Shown here in pieces: positions 27,218-35,803 of a DNA stretch of 64,000 nucleotides. The stretch is taken from the NCBI RefSeq assembly GCF_045124755.1, contig NZ_JBGVMK010000052.1. One strand, given 5' to 3'. The notes below the pieces were generated by a model. The model did not search any database. It was not told the DNA's origin and saw nothing but the letters and a program-made list of their open reading frames with translations. This stretch comes from Succinimonas sp045124755. GTDB lineage: Bacteria; Pseudomonadota; Gammaproteobacteria; Enterobacterales; Succinivibrionaceae. Each line of letters begins with the position of its first letter. Within the stretch, counting starts at the first letter, position 1. A program made the translations under genes and the position numbers.

Positions 27218-27616
27218 ATGTATTTGAATCAGCTTAATCTTACTGAGAAGAATGCCTTTATGAGTTTAAGCATTCATGCCGCCAATGCCGACGGCGTGGT
27301 TGACGATTCCGAAACGCTGCTGTTTCAGAATTTCTGCAAGGAGATGGAGATTCCCTTCCTGGATCCCAAAAACTGCGCGGATCTGGATCAGGTTATTAAG
27401 GTATTTGCCGCATCCGAGCCCCGGATCAAGAAGATTGTAATGTTTGAGCTTCTGGGGTTGCTTTATACCGACGGCGAGTTTTCACAGCCGGAGCAGGTTT
27501 TTGCTCACAAGGTGGCAGAGGGCATTGGCGTTTCTGAAAGCGTTATGAAGCAGCTTTCCGAGATGGTGGAACGCTATTACGGTCTTTTAATGGAGATATC
27601 TGTGATCATCGACTGA
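27218..27616 (+). CDS. TerB-like small helical protein
   Basis: The 132-residue helical protein carries the TerB-like pattern: ANADGVVDDSETLLFQNFCKEM, then LLGLLYTDGEFSQPEQVFAHKVAEGIG. Each half has an acidic ADG-x-V or TDGEF turn like those of TerB/DjlA-type tellurite-resistance folds, which bind metal. There is no signal peptide, so it is cytoplasmic. GAGGG lies 9 bases before the ATG. It stands alone, without other ter genes, so a link to tellurite is not implied. Fold assignment is moderate; role unknown. Confidence 0.65.
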   Translation: MYLNQLNLTEKNAFMSLSIHAANADGVVDDSETLLFQNFCKEMEIPFLDPKNCADLDQVIKVFAASEPRIKKIVMFELLGLLYTDGEFSQPEQVFAHKVAEGIGVSESVMKQLSEMVERYYGLLMEISVIID

Positions 27617-27836
27617 TACTGACAGGATAAGACTCAGGGGAAGGCGGCGAAATACGTCAGCTTCCTGAAACCCGGAACCGGCGGAGAGAACAGATAGCAT
27701 TTCTGGAACTCCGGCCGGTTTTTTTTTTATTTTCAGGGGGCAGCGGTTTTAAGAGGTCGGTGTCAAACCGGGGCAATGCTCCGGCTGTTTGTCAGGGAAT
27801 TCTGTTAGTTAACGTGACTGAAACGAGTTTGCAGAA

Positions 27837-28082
27837 ATGAGAAAGAATGAATACAAATCCCTTGAGGAGTTTACCTCCCAGTATGTCGGGGAATGGTGGC
27901 CGACACGCGAGCATTGGTTAGGGCTTGATTTTTCATATCACGGCACGGAGTACCGGCTTCATACCTGGTCAATGTACAAGGGTGAAATTAAAGTTTTGCC
28001 GGATGGGAGAGATGCAGTTTTCGGTTTATACAAAAAGGTACTGAGCGATGATGAAATGTCTTCTGAAAATATCAGGAAATGA
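27837..28082 (+). CDS. Hypothetical protein, 81 aa
   Basis: This short acidic protein is rich in aromatics (YVGEWWPTREHWLGLDF, YRLHTWSMYKG) with a probable small beta-sheet. The ribosome site is weak. A stem-loop terminator follows 18 bases after the stop, which supports a real transcription unit. I do not recognise a family. The 220 bases before it contain a T-rich run (27720-27729) but no gene. Confidence 0.5.
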   Translation: MRKNEYKSLEEFTSQYVGEWWPTREHWLGLDFSYHGTEYRLHTWSMYKGEIKVLPDGRDAVFGLYKKVLSDDEMSSENIRK

Positions 28083-28099
28083 AGAGAAAGGGCAGATAA

Positions 28100-28133
28100 A
28101 GTAGGAAATTCCGGCCTTTTCCTGCTTTTTTCT
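28100..28133 (+). terminator. Rho-independent terminator
   Basis: GTAGGAAA (28101-28108) pairs with TTTTCCTGC (28117-28125), with a wobble pair, and runs into a T-stretch (28126-28132). It lies directly after the 81-residue gene. Confidence 0.6.
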
Positions 28134-28434
28134 TTCCTGACGTGCTAAAAACGCCCCTGCCAACAATGGCCAGACCTATCAATCAGGGCGACCATGATCA
28201 GACCCCGGAGGGGATCAAGAATTTCAGAATTGAGAGTGCAAGGATAATGAGATACAACGATTATAATCGTCCGGCTGCGGTAACGGGACACCGTATACCA
28301 ATATCGGGAAGGCAGTGTCCTCATTAGCAGCAATGCCGGAAGACAGGAACAAGAGAACAGATAAGGACGTTTAACGGCCTTTTTATCGATCAGCTATCCT
28401 CTGCAACAGAGCCTGTCGTTAACGACAATCTGCA

Positions 28435-29445
28435 TTACGATGCCTTTTCCAGCATATCATGAATATATGTCTTTAAGCCTTCTTCTGTTCCTATACCGTA
28501 CTTATGATTGATTACTTCATAGTATTTCATGATGCGTTCCTTCGGAAGAAGTGTGTTCGATGGAATACCGTCTCCATATCCTTTTCTGGCCTCCTTCCAC
28601 GGATCCTCATTGTGCGTAATCCTCTCCAGTACCTTCCCGCTATACATCCCAAAAGTATTTAGTACAAGGTCGATCACATTCTTTTCTTCTTCCGTCAGGG
28701 CATCTGCAGTTCCTTCAAACAGGGCAAACCGTGTATCATCAATCGGATTATATTTGAAATCCCTAAATAGTTCATAAACCTCCGGATATACAGGACCATG
28801 CACCCATGCCCGGCAGTCCTCTTCAAAGATCGGTCTTCCATATAGCGCAGAATAAATCCCCTGTATGAAATACAGAAGCTTTTGCAGCATTAAAGGTGTT
28901 ACCTCTTCCAGCTTTTCAAAAACATATGCGATCACTCTCAGCATCTTATCGGAAACAGAGAACAGGCTCTCTATACTGTCCGCTGCTGCCATCGACTTCT
29001 TATATGCCGCATCAGTCAGTTTAGTCCGGTTCTCTATCAGTTTCTGTTTCATGTACGCCGGAGAAACCATTGCTGCTCTGACTACATTCGAATACTCTTT
29101 GGAAGGAATCTGTCCTTCCAAATATCTCGGTATAGTAACCTCTCCAAATCCAAGCACGAGGGACAGCGGTGCCTTGCCGATTTTATAGATCTTCATCAGC
29201 CTTTCTATGTCATTAATAGACACAAGACCTTCTATAGCTCTGTATTGCTCATCGATCTCCTGAACATTCTTATCGATCAGTCCTGGAATGCTCATTTCCT
29301 CACCGCACTCCGCGCATATAGCCACGGTGATTCCAAATGTATAATCCTTACCCCTTATGGTCTTAATGATGTCCCTCTTCTGCAAAAGGTACTCTGTTTC
29401 CTTCCTGCACTCTATGCAGAAATCTCTTCTTCCCTTCTCTGTCAT
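28435..29445 (-). CDS. Panacea/SocA-type (DUF4065) antitoxin with MqsA-like zinc finger and HTH
   Basis: The N-terminus has two CxxC pairs (CIEC and CAEC) as in MqsA/YgiT antitoxins, then an HTH region (IYKIGKAPLSLVLGFGEVTI, RYLEGQIPS). About residues 185-300 form a Panacea domain (LQKLLYFIQGIYSALYGRPI, CRAWVHGPVYPEVYELF). Panacea domains neutralise diverse toxins, and the N-terminal part probably binds operon DNA. ATG 29445 has AGAGG 8 bases upstream, better than the GTG at 29454. It is the last gene of a three-gene operon, 23 bases after a small toxin-like frame. The antitoxin call is well supported by family; its toxin is inferred from position. Confidence 0.82.
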   Translation of the reverse strand: MTEKGRRDFCIECRKETEYLLQKRDIIKTIRGKDYTFGITVAICAECGEEMSIPGLIDKNVQEIDEQYRAIEGLVSINDIERLMKIYKIGKAPLSLVLGFGEVTIPRYLEGQIPSKEYSNVVRAAMVSPAYMKQKLIENRTKLTDAAYKKSMAAADSIESLFSVSDKMLRVIAYVFEKLEEVTPLMLQKLLYFIQGIYSALYGRPIFEEDCRAWVHGPVYPEVYELFRDFKYNPIDDTRFALFEGTADALTEEEKNVIDLVLNTFGMYSGKVLERITHNEDPWKEARKGYGDGIPSNTLLPKERIMKYYEVINHKYGIGTEEGLKTYIHDMLEKAS

Positions 29446-29468
29446 TACGGCCACCTCTTTTCAACTGA

Positions 29469-29696
29469 TTATTTGAAATAGTATGTAAGCGGATGTTTCT
29501 GTTCGTGAAATGAGATAACAATCACAAAACAGTTTGCCAGCTTGTTGAACTTGATGTACAAAGATACTGTCTTCTCCTCAGTCCCGGTTCTCTCCAAAAG
29601 AGTAACATCCTTACCAAATACATACAGTCTTTCGTGCTCAAAGCCTTTATGCTCATTCTGCAGAATTTCTGAAAAATCCGTCACTGTAAGACTCAA
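29469..29696 (-). CDS. Small toxin-like ORF between ATPase and antitoxin
   Basis: The only standard start is TTG 29696 (75 residues), which has no ribosome site. The frame stays open up to 29756, where a good site (AGAGGTAGGA) sits just before an ATC codon at 29750, reading INLFLDYVIDET. Either a non-standard start is used or an ATG was lost. The body (HEHERLYVFG-like segment, then VSLYIKFNKL and VIVISFHEQKHPL) is strand-rich and compact, like a small RNase-type toxin, but I cannot name the family. Position directly before a Panacea antitoxin makes it the likely toxin. Confidence 0.5.
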   Translation of the reverse strand: MSLTVTDFSEILQNEHKGFEHERLYVFGKDVTLLERTGTEEKTVSLYIKFNKLANCFVIVISFHEQKHPLTYYFK

Positions 29697-29751
29697 TATA
29701 ATTTCATTCGCTTTTGTTTCATCGATAACGTAATCCAGAAACAGATTGATG

Positions 29752-31167
29752 TTATCCTACCTCTCTGAAGGCAAGCGCGATTTCAGCATTATGAGTTGGT
29801 TTATACAGTTCCTCGTCCTGTTCGCCAATGATTATATCCCGATAATAGAAGCTGCGAAGATTATTATTATCCTTAACATTTGTCATGCGTATATAGCGAT
29901 GATTTGGATTTGTCGTCGTGAATGCAATAAAGCCTCGATCAATTGTCTCAAGCGGTCTTAGGTTATGAGATGTAAAAATCAGCTGACCTTTTCCTTTTTC
30001 TGCAATAATCCGGAGCAGTTCTCCAAGGAGATATTCAAACACTCCTGTATCCAGTTCATCTATTGCAACAGTAATTGATGATTGATTATAAACAACGATG
30101 AGCAACTGGAGAATGGAGATTATTTTCTTGATACCTTCGGATTCGTATTTAAGAGGTATCTCTTTGGCATCTCTATGGGACATAAACTGAATCCGATTTC
30201 CGCGTTCTCCATCAGGTAAAACTAACGAGCCAAAATCTTTTACACTTACGGTCAATCCGGGAATCATTTGTGTAAGAACGACGTTCATATTAGAAATAAT
30301 CTTCTCTGCCAAATTTTTATCTTGCTCTCGGATATCGATAGGGCTGTCAAGCGGCAGCATAATCATTCCCTGATAGCCGTGATTACCTTCCGAAATTTTA
30401 AACATCAATGGCTGCGCATTTAGGCTGATTAATCCTGCATGGGAAGTTCTCATAACGAAAAGGCAGTTGTTTCCGTAGTTAACAATACTCTCAATGATTG
30501 AGTAATAAAAATCAAGATCCTTCTGACATAAATTCCCGGCAGCCTTGTTATTTTTTACATTTGCGCTGATAATCTCCAGCAGCTCTCTTGAAAAGATAAA
30601 AGATCTGGAGGATGCTTCTGCAAGCTTTTTAGCAATCAGAGCATTGGTAACAGTTTCTTTATTGTTTCCTATAAGCAGACGTCTCTTCGCTTCCGGTGAA
30701 AAAACATTATCGCTGCTGGTATCTATTAAACGGCCAATCTTGATCTGCTTGTCTGATAAAATAGGGCATTTGAGCACCTCATTAAAAATGACGACTTTCC
30801 GCGCGCTATGAGTTGCCGCAACTGCATTCTGAGTTGTATCCGGCACGCTTTTAATGCTGAATTGATAGAAAACTGCTGGTGATGCTGATTCCTGCATAAT
30901 ACGAAACTCAAAAGAAAGAGTCGCTTCTTCTGAATCAATATTGATGAAATCAGCGAATTCCGAAGGGACAGAACGCCCGCAAAGCACATTCTTCAAAAGG
31001 TCAAGCACTTCAATAACCGAGGTTTTGCCAGATCCGTTCTGACCATAGATACCAGCAATGCTTGCCTTGTATTCCTTTCTCGGGTTTTCCAGAGAAAGGC
31101 AGCCATTGACAACGTTCTTAAAGTTTTGAATGCAAAGATTTGTAATGCGGACAATTGACGCATTCAT
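29752..31167 (-). CDS. AAA/ABC-type ATPase of a defence-like operon
   Basis: The 471-residue protein belongs to the AAA_15/RecF-like group: Walker A GIYGQNGSGKTSVIE near residues 45-60, a long insert, then VAIDELDTG (Walker B), LIFTSHNLRPLE, and a C-terminal FTTTNPNHRYIRM. Such ATPases occur in OLD, AbiL/AbiEii-like and PARIS-like anti-phage systems, usually sensing DNA or phage proteins. ATG 31167 was chosen over 31185 because GAAGGAG lies just upstream. No nuclease domain is visible, so the effector must be a partner. It begins an operon with the small ORF and the Panacea antitoxin. Confidence 0.82.
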   Translation of the reverse strand: MNASIVRITNLCIQNFKNVVNGCLSLENPRKEYKASIAGIYGQNGSGKTSVIEVLDLLKNVLCGRSVPSEFADFINIDSEEATLSFEFRIMQESASPAVFYQFSIKSVPDTTQNAVAATHSARKVVIFNEVLKCPILSDKQIKIGRLIDTSSDNVFSPEAKRRLLIGNNKETVTNALIAKKLAEASSRSFIFSRELLEIISANVKNNKAAGNLCQKDLDFYYSIIESIVNYGNNCLFVMRTSHAGLISLNAQPLMFKISEGNHGYQGMIMLPLDSPIDIREQDKNLAEKIISNMNVVLTQMIPGLTVSVKDFGSLVLPDGERGNRIQFMSHRDAKEIPLKYESEGIKKIISILQLLIVVYNQSSITVAIDELDTGVFEYLLGELLRIIAEKGKGQLIFTSHNLRPLETIDRGFIAFTTTNPNHRYIRMTNVKDNNNLRSFYYRDIIIGEQDEELYKPTHNAEIALAFREVG

Positions 31168-31197
31168 GTTAGCTGCTCCTTCCATGATCGTGCGGTG

Positions 31198-31206
31198 ATT
31201 ATATCA
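31198..31206 (-). promoter_or_regulatory. Extended -10 promoter of the ATPase-toxin-antitoxin operon
   Basis: On the minus strand TGATATAAT (31206-31198) is a perfect -10 with the TGn extension, about 30 bases before the ATG at 31167. No -35 box is evident, which extended -10 promoters do not need. Confidence 0.6.
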
Positions 31207-31456
31207 TCGTTTCTGCAATGCATTGATACCAACTTCATAATTTTCACAAAATGTTCCGTTTTCTTTGTTTAATTTCAGTTTTTCTTCATTTGTATCTCCC
31301 TGACATGCTAAGCGCGCCACCGGCAAAACCCTTATGAAATAGGCCTTCCCGGGACTCGCAAAGGGTTAATATACAGCCCCTTAAAATTCTCCCCTTACAA
31401 TAGGCCCGTTTTCCGAACAGAGCGGAAACGGTGTTACTTTGCCAAAGGGAGAACAA

Positions 31457-33958
31457 ATGAGCGGCAGTTATGTGGCGGGCCTGAGCTCGGTGTATCCGGT
31501 GCTGGCCCATGATCCGGAGAATTCCCTCTTCTTTATCAGCAATGCCAGATCCTCGGAGCTGGGATTTGGCTTTATTTCTCGCCCCTTAAGCGGCGGTGAT
31601 GAAAGCATCAGCGATCGTCTGGAGGTGTTCCTGAATTCAGATTTCCCGGTAAATACCCGGGTGCAGTTTTCTCTTATGGGGTCTCCCGCTATCGAAAGGC
31701 TTCTTTCGGAAAACACCGCCACTGCGGTGTCGCTGCCCCGGGACAGCTTTCTGAGAAGCATTCTGGAAAACAAAAACGAGTTCCTGAGAGAGGGCGCCAA
31801 AAAACCGCTCCCGCACATGGCCTGTCCCGTCAGAAACTTCCTCCTCTTAATAACGGTAACCGTGCCTATTTCAGGAGTAAAGCCCGATGAAGGGGATGTC
31901 ACCAGAGTTTCCACCCTCAGGATCGCGCTTTCCGAGGTGCTTAAAACCGCCGGCATCAGGGCGGAACCCCTGGGGGACAGCATGTTCCTGGAGGCTTTGA
32001 CGCCTTTTTTTAACGCCGGTTCCGATGCCTCCTGGACCCGGCCCGGAGCTCCGGTTAATCCCGAGGTTCTCCTCTGCGATCAGCTTCTGGACTATGACTC
32101 CGGCGTTCGGGTTTTTCAGGATCATCTGGAGGTCGGGGGGTATTACGTCAATACCTTCTCCGTAAAGCGGTTTCCTGATTTCGTGTTCTTCGGTCAGGCC
32201 CGGCGCTACCAGGCGGATCTCCTGACCGGCACCAGAGGAATCCGGGTACCATTTATCATGACCGGCACCGTGCTTATCGGGGACACGCAGAAGCTGAGAT
32301 CCGGGATCAACGCCGGGAGACAGTGGGTGGTGAATCAGAGCTGCGGCCCCCTTATGAAATTCATGCCCCGGCTGGCTGTTAAGAAACGGGGCTTTGACCT
32401 TATCTCACAGGAAATGGAAAACGGCTCCCGGCCCCTGAAGCTTTGCCTGAGCCTGGTAACCTTTGCCCAGGACGCCGCCGCGGCCGTGAATGTGAGATCC
32501 CAGATCCGCACCTATTACCGGGAGAACGGCTTTGAGCTCATTCCGGATCGCTATGTCTGTCTCCCGGTATTTCTGAACACGCTGCCTTTCGGAGCAGACT
32601 CTGAGGCCGCCCGGAGTCTTATGAGGTACCGCACCTTCACCACCCGGGAGATCCTGCCTCTTCTGCCGCTCTTCGGAGACAGCGCCGGCACGGGAGAGAG
32701 CGTCCTGAACCTGATTTCCCGGAGCGGGCAGCTTATGAACCTCTCCCTTTACGATTCCAGCACCAACTACAATCTCTGCATTGCGGCGCAGTCGGGTTCC
32801 GGGAAGAGCTTTCTCGTGAACGAGCTCCTTGTGAGCTTTCTGGCCCGGGGAGCCTCCTGCTACGTTATCGATGTGGGCCGTTCCTATGAAAAGCTCACGG
32901 AATTTCTGGGGGGAACCTTTTTGTCCTTCGGCCCGGGTTCCGGAGTCTCCCTGAATCCCTTCTGCTGCGTCCGGAATTACGATGAAGAAGCGGACATGCT
33001 GAGCGGACTCTTAAGCTGCATGCTGGCTCCCACGGAAAAGCTTACTGACTTTCAGGGCGCGGGGCTGAAGCGGATCCTCCGGGAAGAGTTCGCCCTCCAT
33101 AAGACCGGGCTTACCCTGGATATCCTGGCGGACAGGCTGGCTCAGGCAGAGGATCAAAGACTCCGGGATCTCAGCACGCAGCTTTTTCCGTTTACCACCA
33201 GAGGGGAGTACGGCTCCTATTTTGCGGGAGACAACACCATGCGGTTTTCCGGAAACCTCACTGTGCTGGAGCTGGAAGAGCTCAAGGGCCGGAAGCATCT
33301 TCAGCAGGTGGTGCTGCTACAGCTTATCTATCAGATCCAGCAGGACATGTATCTGGGAGAGCGGGATCGCCCCAAGATCCTCATTATTGACGAGGCCTGG
33401 GATCTACTCAGAAACGGGGACACCGCCTCCTTTATCGAAACCGGTTACCGGAGATTCCGGAAGTACGGCGGGGCCGCGGTTACGGTAACGCAGTCGATAA
33501 ACGACCTTTACGAATCCCCGGCGGGCATGGCCATTCTGGAGAACAGCGCTCATACCTACCTTCTGGGACAAAAGGCCGAGATCATCGAAGGGCTGAAGCA
33601 GCAGGCCCGGCTCCCCCTGACTCCGGGAGAGTACGACCTTCTGAAATCAGTGCATACCGAGCCTGGCGCCTACTCCGAGATCTTCGTTATCAGCGGCGGC
33701 GGTTCCGCTATCGGGAGACTGGTAGTGGATCCCTTCCGGCAGCTTCTTTATTCCACCCGGGCTCAGGACGTAAGCGCCATCGGAGCGTATCAGAAGGCCG
33801 GACTTTCCCTCACGGACGCCCTGAATGCCGTGCTGGCCGACCGGAAAAGGGCCGCCTCCGAAGGAGCCCCCGGCGCGGGATCGGATACCGGAGAAGGGAG
33901 TTCTGAAGAATCCGACGGCCTTTCTGACCAAGAGACCGGGAGCAGGGGGCGGATGTGA
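31457..33958 (+). CDS. traC: F/SXT-type conjugation ATPase TraC
   Basis: This VirB4-class ATPase energises type IV secretion at the inner membrane. Walker A (AAQSGSGKSF) is near residues 443-452 and Walker B (ILIIDEAWDLL) near 640-650; the motif GAAVTVTQSINDLYES and the closing SEIFVIS are as in TraC. Length (833) is normal for the family. ATG 31457 has GGGAG six bases upstream. The last 40 residues are a Glu/Gly/Ser-rich tail. It is the first gene of a short plus-strand tra segment and overlaps the next by four bases. It looks intact, but most of the transfer apparatus is not in this window. Confidence 0.92.
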   Translation: MSGSYVAGLSSVYPVLAHDPENSLFFISNARSSELGFGFISRPLSGGDESISDRLEVFLNSDFPVNTRVQFSLMGSPAIERLLSENTATAVSLPRDSFLRSILENKNEFLREGAKKPLPHMACPVRNFLLLITVTVPISGVKPDEGDVTRVSTLRIALSEVLKTAGIRAEPLGDSMFLEALTPFFNAGSDASWTRPGAPVNPEVLLCDQLLDYDSGVRVFQDHLEVGGYYVNTFSVKRFPDFVFFGQARRYQADLLTGTRGIRVPFIMTGTVLIGDTQKLRSGINAGRQWVVNQSCGPLMKFMPRLAVKKRGFDLISQEMENGSRPLKLCLSLVTFAQDAAAAVNVRSQIRTYYRENGFELIPDRYVCLPVFLNTLPFGADSEAARSLMRYRTFTTREILPLLPLFGDSAGTGESVLNLISRSGQLMNLSLYDSSTNYNLCIAAQSGSGKSFLVNELLVSFLARGASCYVIDVGRSYEKLTEFLGGTFLSFGPGSGVSLNPFCCVRNYDEEADMLSGLLSCMLAPTEKLTDFQGAGLKRILREEFALHKTGLTLDILADRLAQAEDQRLRDLSTQLFPFTTRGEYGSYFAGDNTMRFSGNLTVLELEELKGRKHLQQVVLLQLIYQIQQDMYLGERDRPKILIIDEAWDLLRNGDTASFIETGYRRFRKYGGAAVTVTQSINDLYESPAGMAILENSAHTYLLGQKAEIIEGLKQQARLPLTPGEYDLLKSVHTEPGAYSEIFVISGGGSAIGRLVVDPFRQLLYSTRAQDVSAIGAYQKAGLSLTDALNAVLADRKRAASEGAPGAGSDTGEGSSEESDGLSDQETGSRGRM

Positions 33959-34590
33959 GGCGGAAGATGGGAAGATTAGTCACCGGGCTTGTAGCGGGGC
34001 TGGTTCTTGTGTTCGGAAGTTCTCTGGCCTTCATGGCAGGCTCGGGATGGCGTCTTGGCGTAGATCTTCAGGAAAGAGCCTGCATTGGCCGGGTATTCCT
34101 GTTCAGGAAGGAACAAGACCTTAAAACCGCCCTTAGCCATGATCCCGCAAGATTCCGGGATACTCTGGCCGTGCTGGAGCTCGGGGAGGACTGGTTTGTT
34201 TTTAAGAAGGGCTCGATGCTCCTTAAAAGGATCGGGGGCGTTCCCGGAGACAGCATCCGTTTTGAAGAAGGGGAGCTCTGTCTTAAAGCGGAGGCAGCGG
34301 GAGAACCGGCTTCCGGAAGCAGCGTTTTCAGGAAAGGTCAGGGGAACTGCCAGAGGCTTCTTTCCGTCCCGGACAAGTGGCGGCGGGTTTTTACCAAGGG
34401 GTTCTTTCAGGGACCTAAGGATTCGGGTAATCCCGCAGGCTGGCATCAGGAGGGCGTTCCGGAATACCGGATCCCCCAGGGCCGCATCTTTCTTTCCGGG
34501 GATGAGGCTGATTCCCTGGATTCCCGCATTCTGGGCCCCTTGCCCCTGTCCCGTGCCGCTCATGTCTATCGGGCCATCAGGCTTTGGTAG
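33955..34590 (+). CDS. trhF: TrhF/TraF-like S26 signal-peptidase-family protein
   Basis: One N-terminal membrane helix (LVTGLVAGLVLVFGSSLAFMAG) is followed by an S26 fold: the lysine box LLKRIGGVPGDSI and the closing box SLDSRILGPLPLSRAAHV are clear. The segment where relatives have the nucleophile Ser in S-L-P reads ACIGRVFLF, so cysteine replaces serine or catalysis is lost. The GTG start overlaps the traC stop; ATG 33967 is an alternative with GAGG upstream. In SXT-like elements this gene lies between traC and traW, as here. Fold confidence is good; activity is doubtful. Confidence 0.8.
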   Translation: MRRKMGRLVTGLVAGLVLVFGSSLAFMAGSGWRLGVDLQERACIGRVFLFRKEQDLKTALSHDPARFRDTLAVLELGEDWFVFKKGSMLLKRIGGVPGDSIRFEEGELCLKAEAAGEPASGSSVFRKGQGNCQRLLSVPDKWRRVFTKGFFQGPKDSGNPAGWHQEGVPEYRIPQGRIFLSGDEADSLDSRILGPLPLSRAAHVYRAIRLW

Positions 34591-34739
34591 CGGTGGATGG
34601 ATAGTGCGGAAGGATAGTATGGGAAGGAAAGAGCTCGGGAAGGGATCTGAAAGAGCCTGAGAGCGTAAGAACATAAGAACGTCAGAGTGTAAGGGCGTAA
34701 TGGTGTAAAGGTTAAGGGTGTAAGAGGGCGCAGATCATC

Positions 34740-35411
34740 ATGGACAGAGCCGGAGACAAGACTGTGAAGCGCCGGGAGGGACAGGCTTCTGGCCTTGGAT
34801 TTGGGTTCCGCTCCTTTTTCGGCAAGGCTTTAAACGGGCGCTGCGGCATCATTATTGGATCTCTGCTTTTTCTTTATCCTTTCGCCGTAACCGCGGGTTA
34901 TCCGGGGGAAATGGCGTTCTCAGGGGATGATGAGAGCGGGGGTTTTTACGGCCGTCCTGACACTGCCTCCCGTGATGACGCCGGAGGGGCCAGACTGGGA
35001 GATTCGGGAAAGCGGGGAAAGCAGGGAAGGCAGGAAAAGCATGAAGATGATGCTTCCGGGGATCAGGTTTTAGCGGCGGTTTCGAGATTCCCTCATAAGC
35101 TCCATGACGCGGCCGGCACGCTCTCCCGCCGGCTGGACAGGGTAGCCGCCGGACTCAGAAATGGCAGCACCCCGCTTTTTAACGGCAGCCGGGTTCCGGA
35201 ACCTGAACATGTTCAGGATGAAGCAGAGCCTGAAGCTGCGTTTCATATTTCTGCCGGAGATTTCGGATTACCGTCGGGAGATTTGAGACGGGGCGGGAGC
35301 GCGGAAGATGCTGCTTCTCATCCCGGGAATCCTTCTCCCGGCGGCCGCCTTCCGGGAAAGCCCCGGATCCGCCGGATCTCCGGCTGGGACGACCCTGATA
35401 ACGCCTTTTGA
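34740..35411 (+). CDS. Unknown exported protein in the traW position
   Basis: A hydrophobic stretch (CGIIIGSLLFLYPFAVTAGY, about residues 35-54) looks like an internal signal or anchor. The rest is low-complexity and polar (Gly/Arg/Lys/Glu-rich), with a short helical part (ALLAAVSRF-like, then LSRRLDRVAAGL). In SXT/F gene order traW would stand here, but none of its motifs is visible. It may be a highly diverged component or a filler frame. The 150 bases before it are a run of short imperfect repeats (GTAAG/AACGT-like). Confidence 0.45.
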   Translation: MDRAGDKTVKRREGQASGLGFGFRSFFGKALNGRCGIIIGSLLFLYPFAVTAGYPGEMAFSGDDESGGFYGRPDTASRDDAGGARLGDSGKRGKQGRQEKHEDDASGDQVLAAVSRFPHKLHDAAGTLSRRLDRVAAGLRNGSTPLFNGSRVPEPEHVQDEAEPEAAFHISAGDFGLPSGDLRRGGSAEDAASHPGNPSPGGRLPGKPRIRRISGWDDPDNAF

Positions 35412-35803
35412 GCGGCTTTATAACCATGCTTTTAACAATTTTATTCATCAGGGACGTTTTTGACCAGGGAGCATTGATGTTCTTTCCTGAAACCGACCTC
35501 TCCGGACCATTGGGATTAAGGGAGGAGCCTGAAAGATACCGAGCCTTTAAGAGATTTGGCGGAGCTTAGACGACTTCAATGAAACAGATGGCGAGATGAT
35601 GGCAGAGATGACGGCTGAGATAATTGATTGCAAGACTGAAGAGATTAACTGAGATGACCAGGGATAACAGCGGCAGAAATAAGTGGCATTCCGGCCTGAG
35701 GGATAGCTTTTCCGGAAAAGCGGGGCTTATCCTTATTCCTATGAAGGAGTCTTTTCGGAGACTTTTCAGAAAACTGGATCGTTTGGGGAGGGGAAGCGTC
35801 TAT

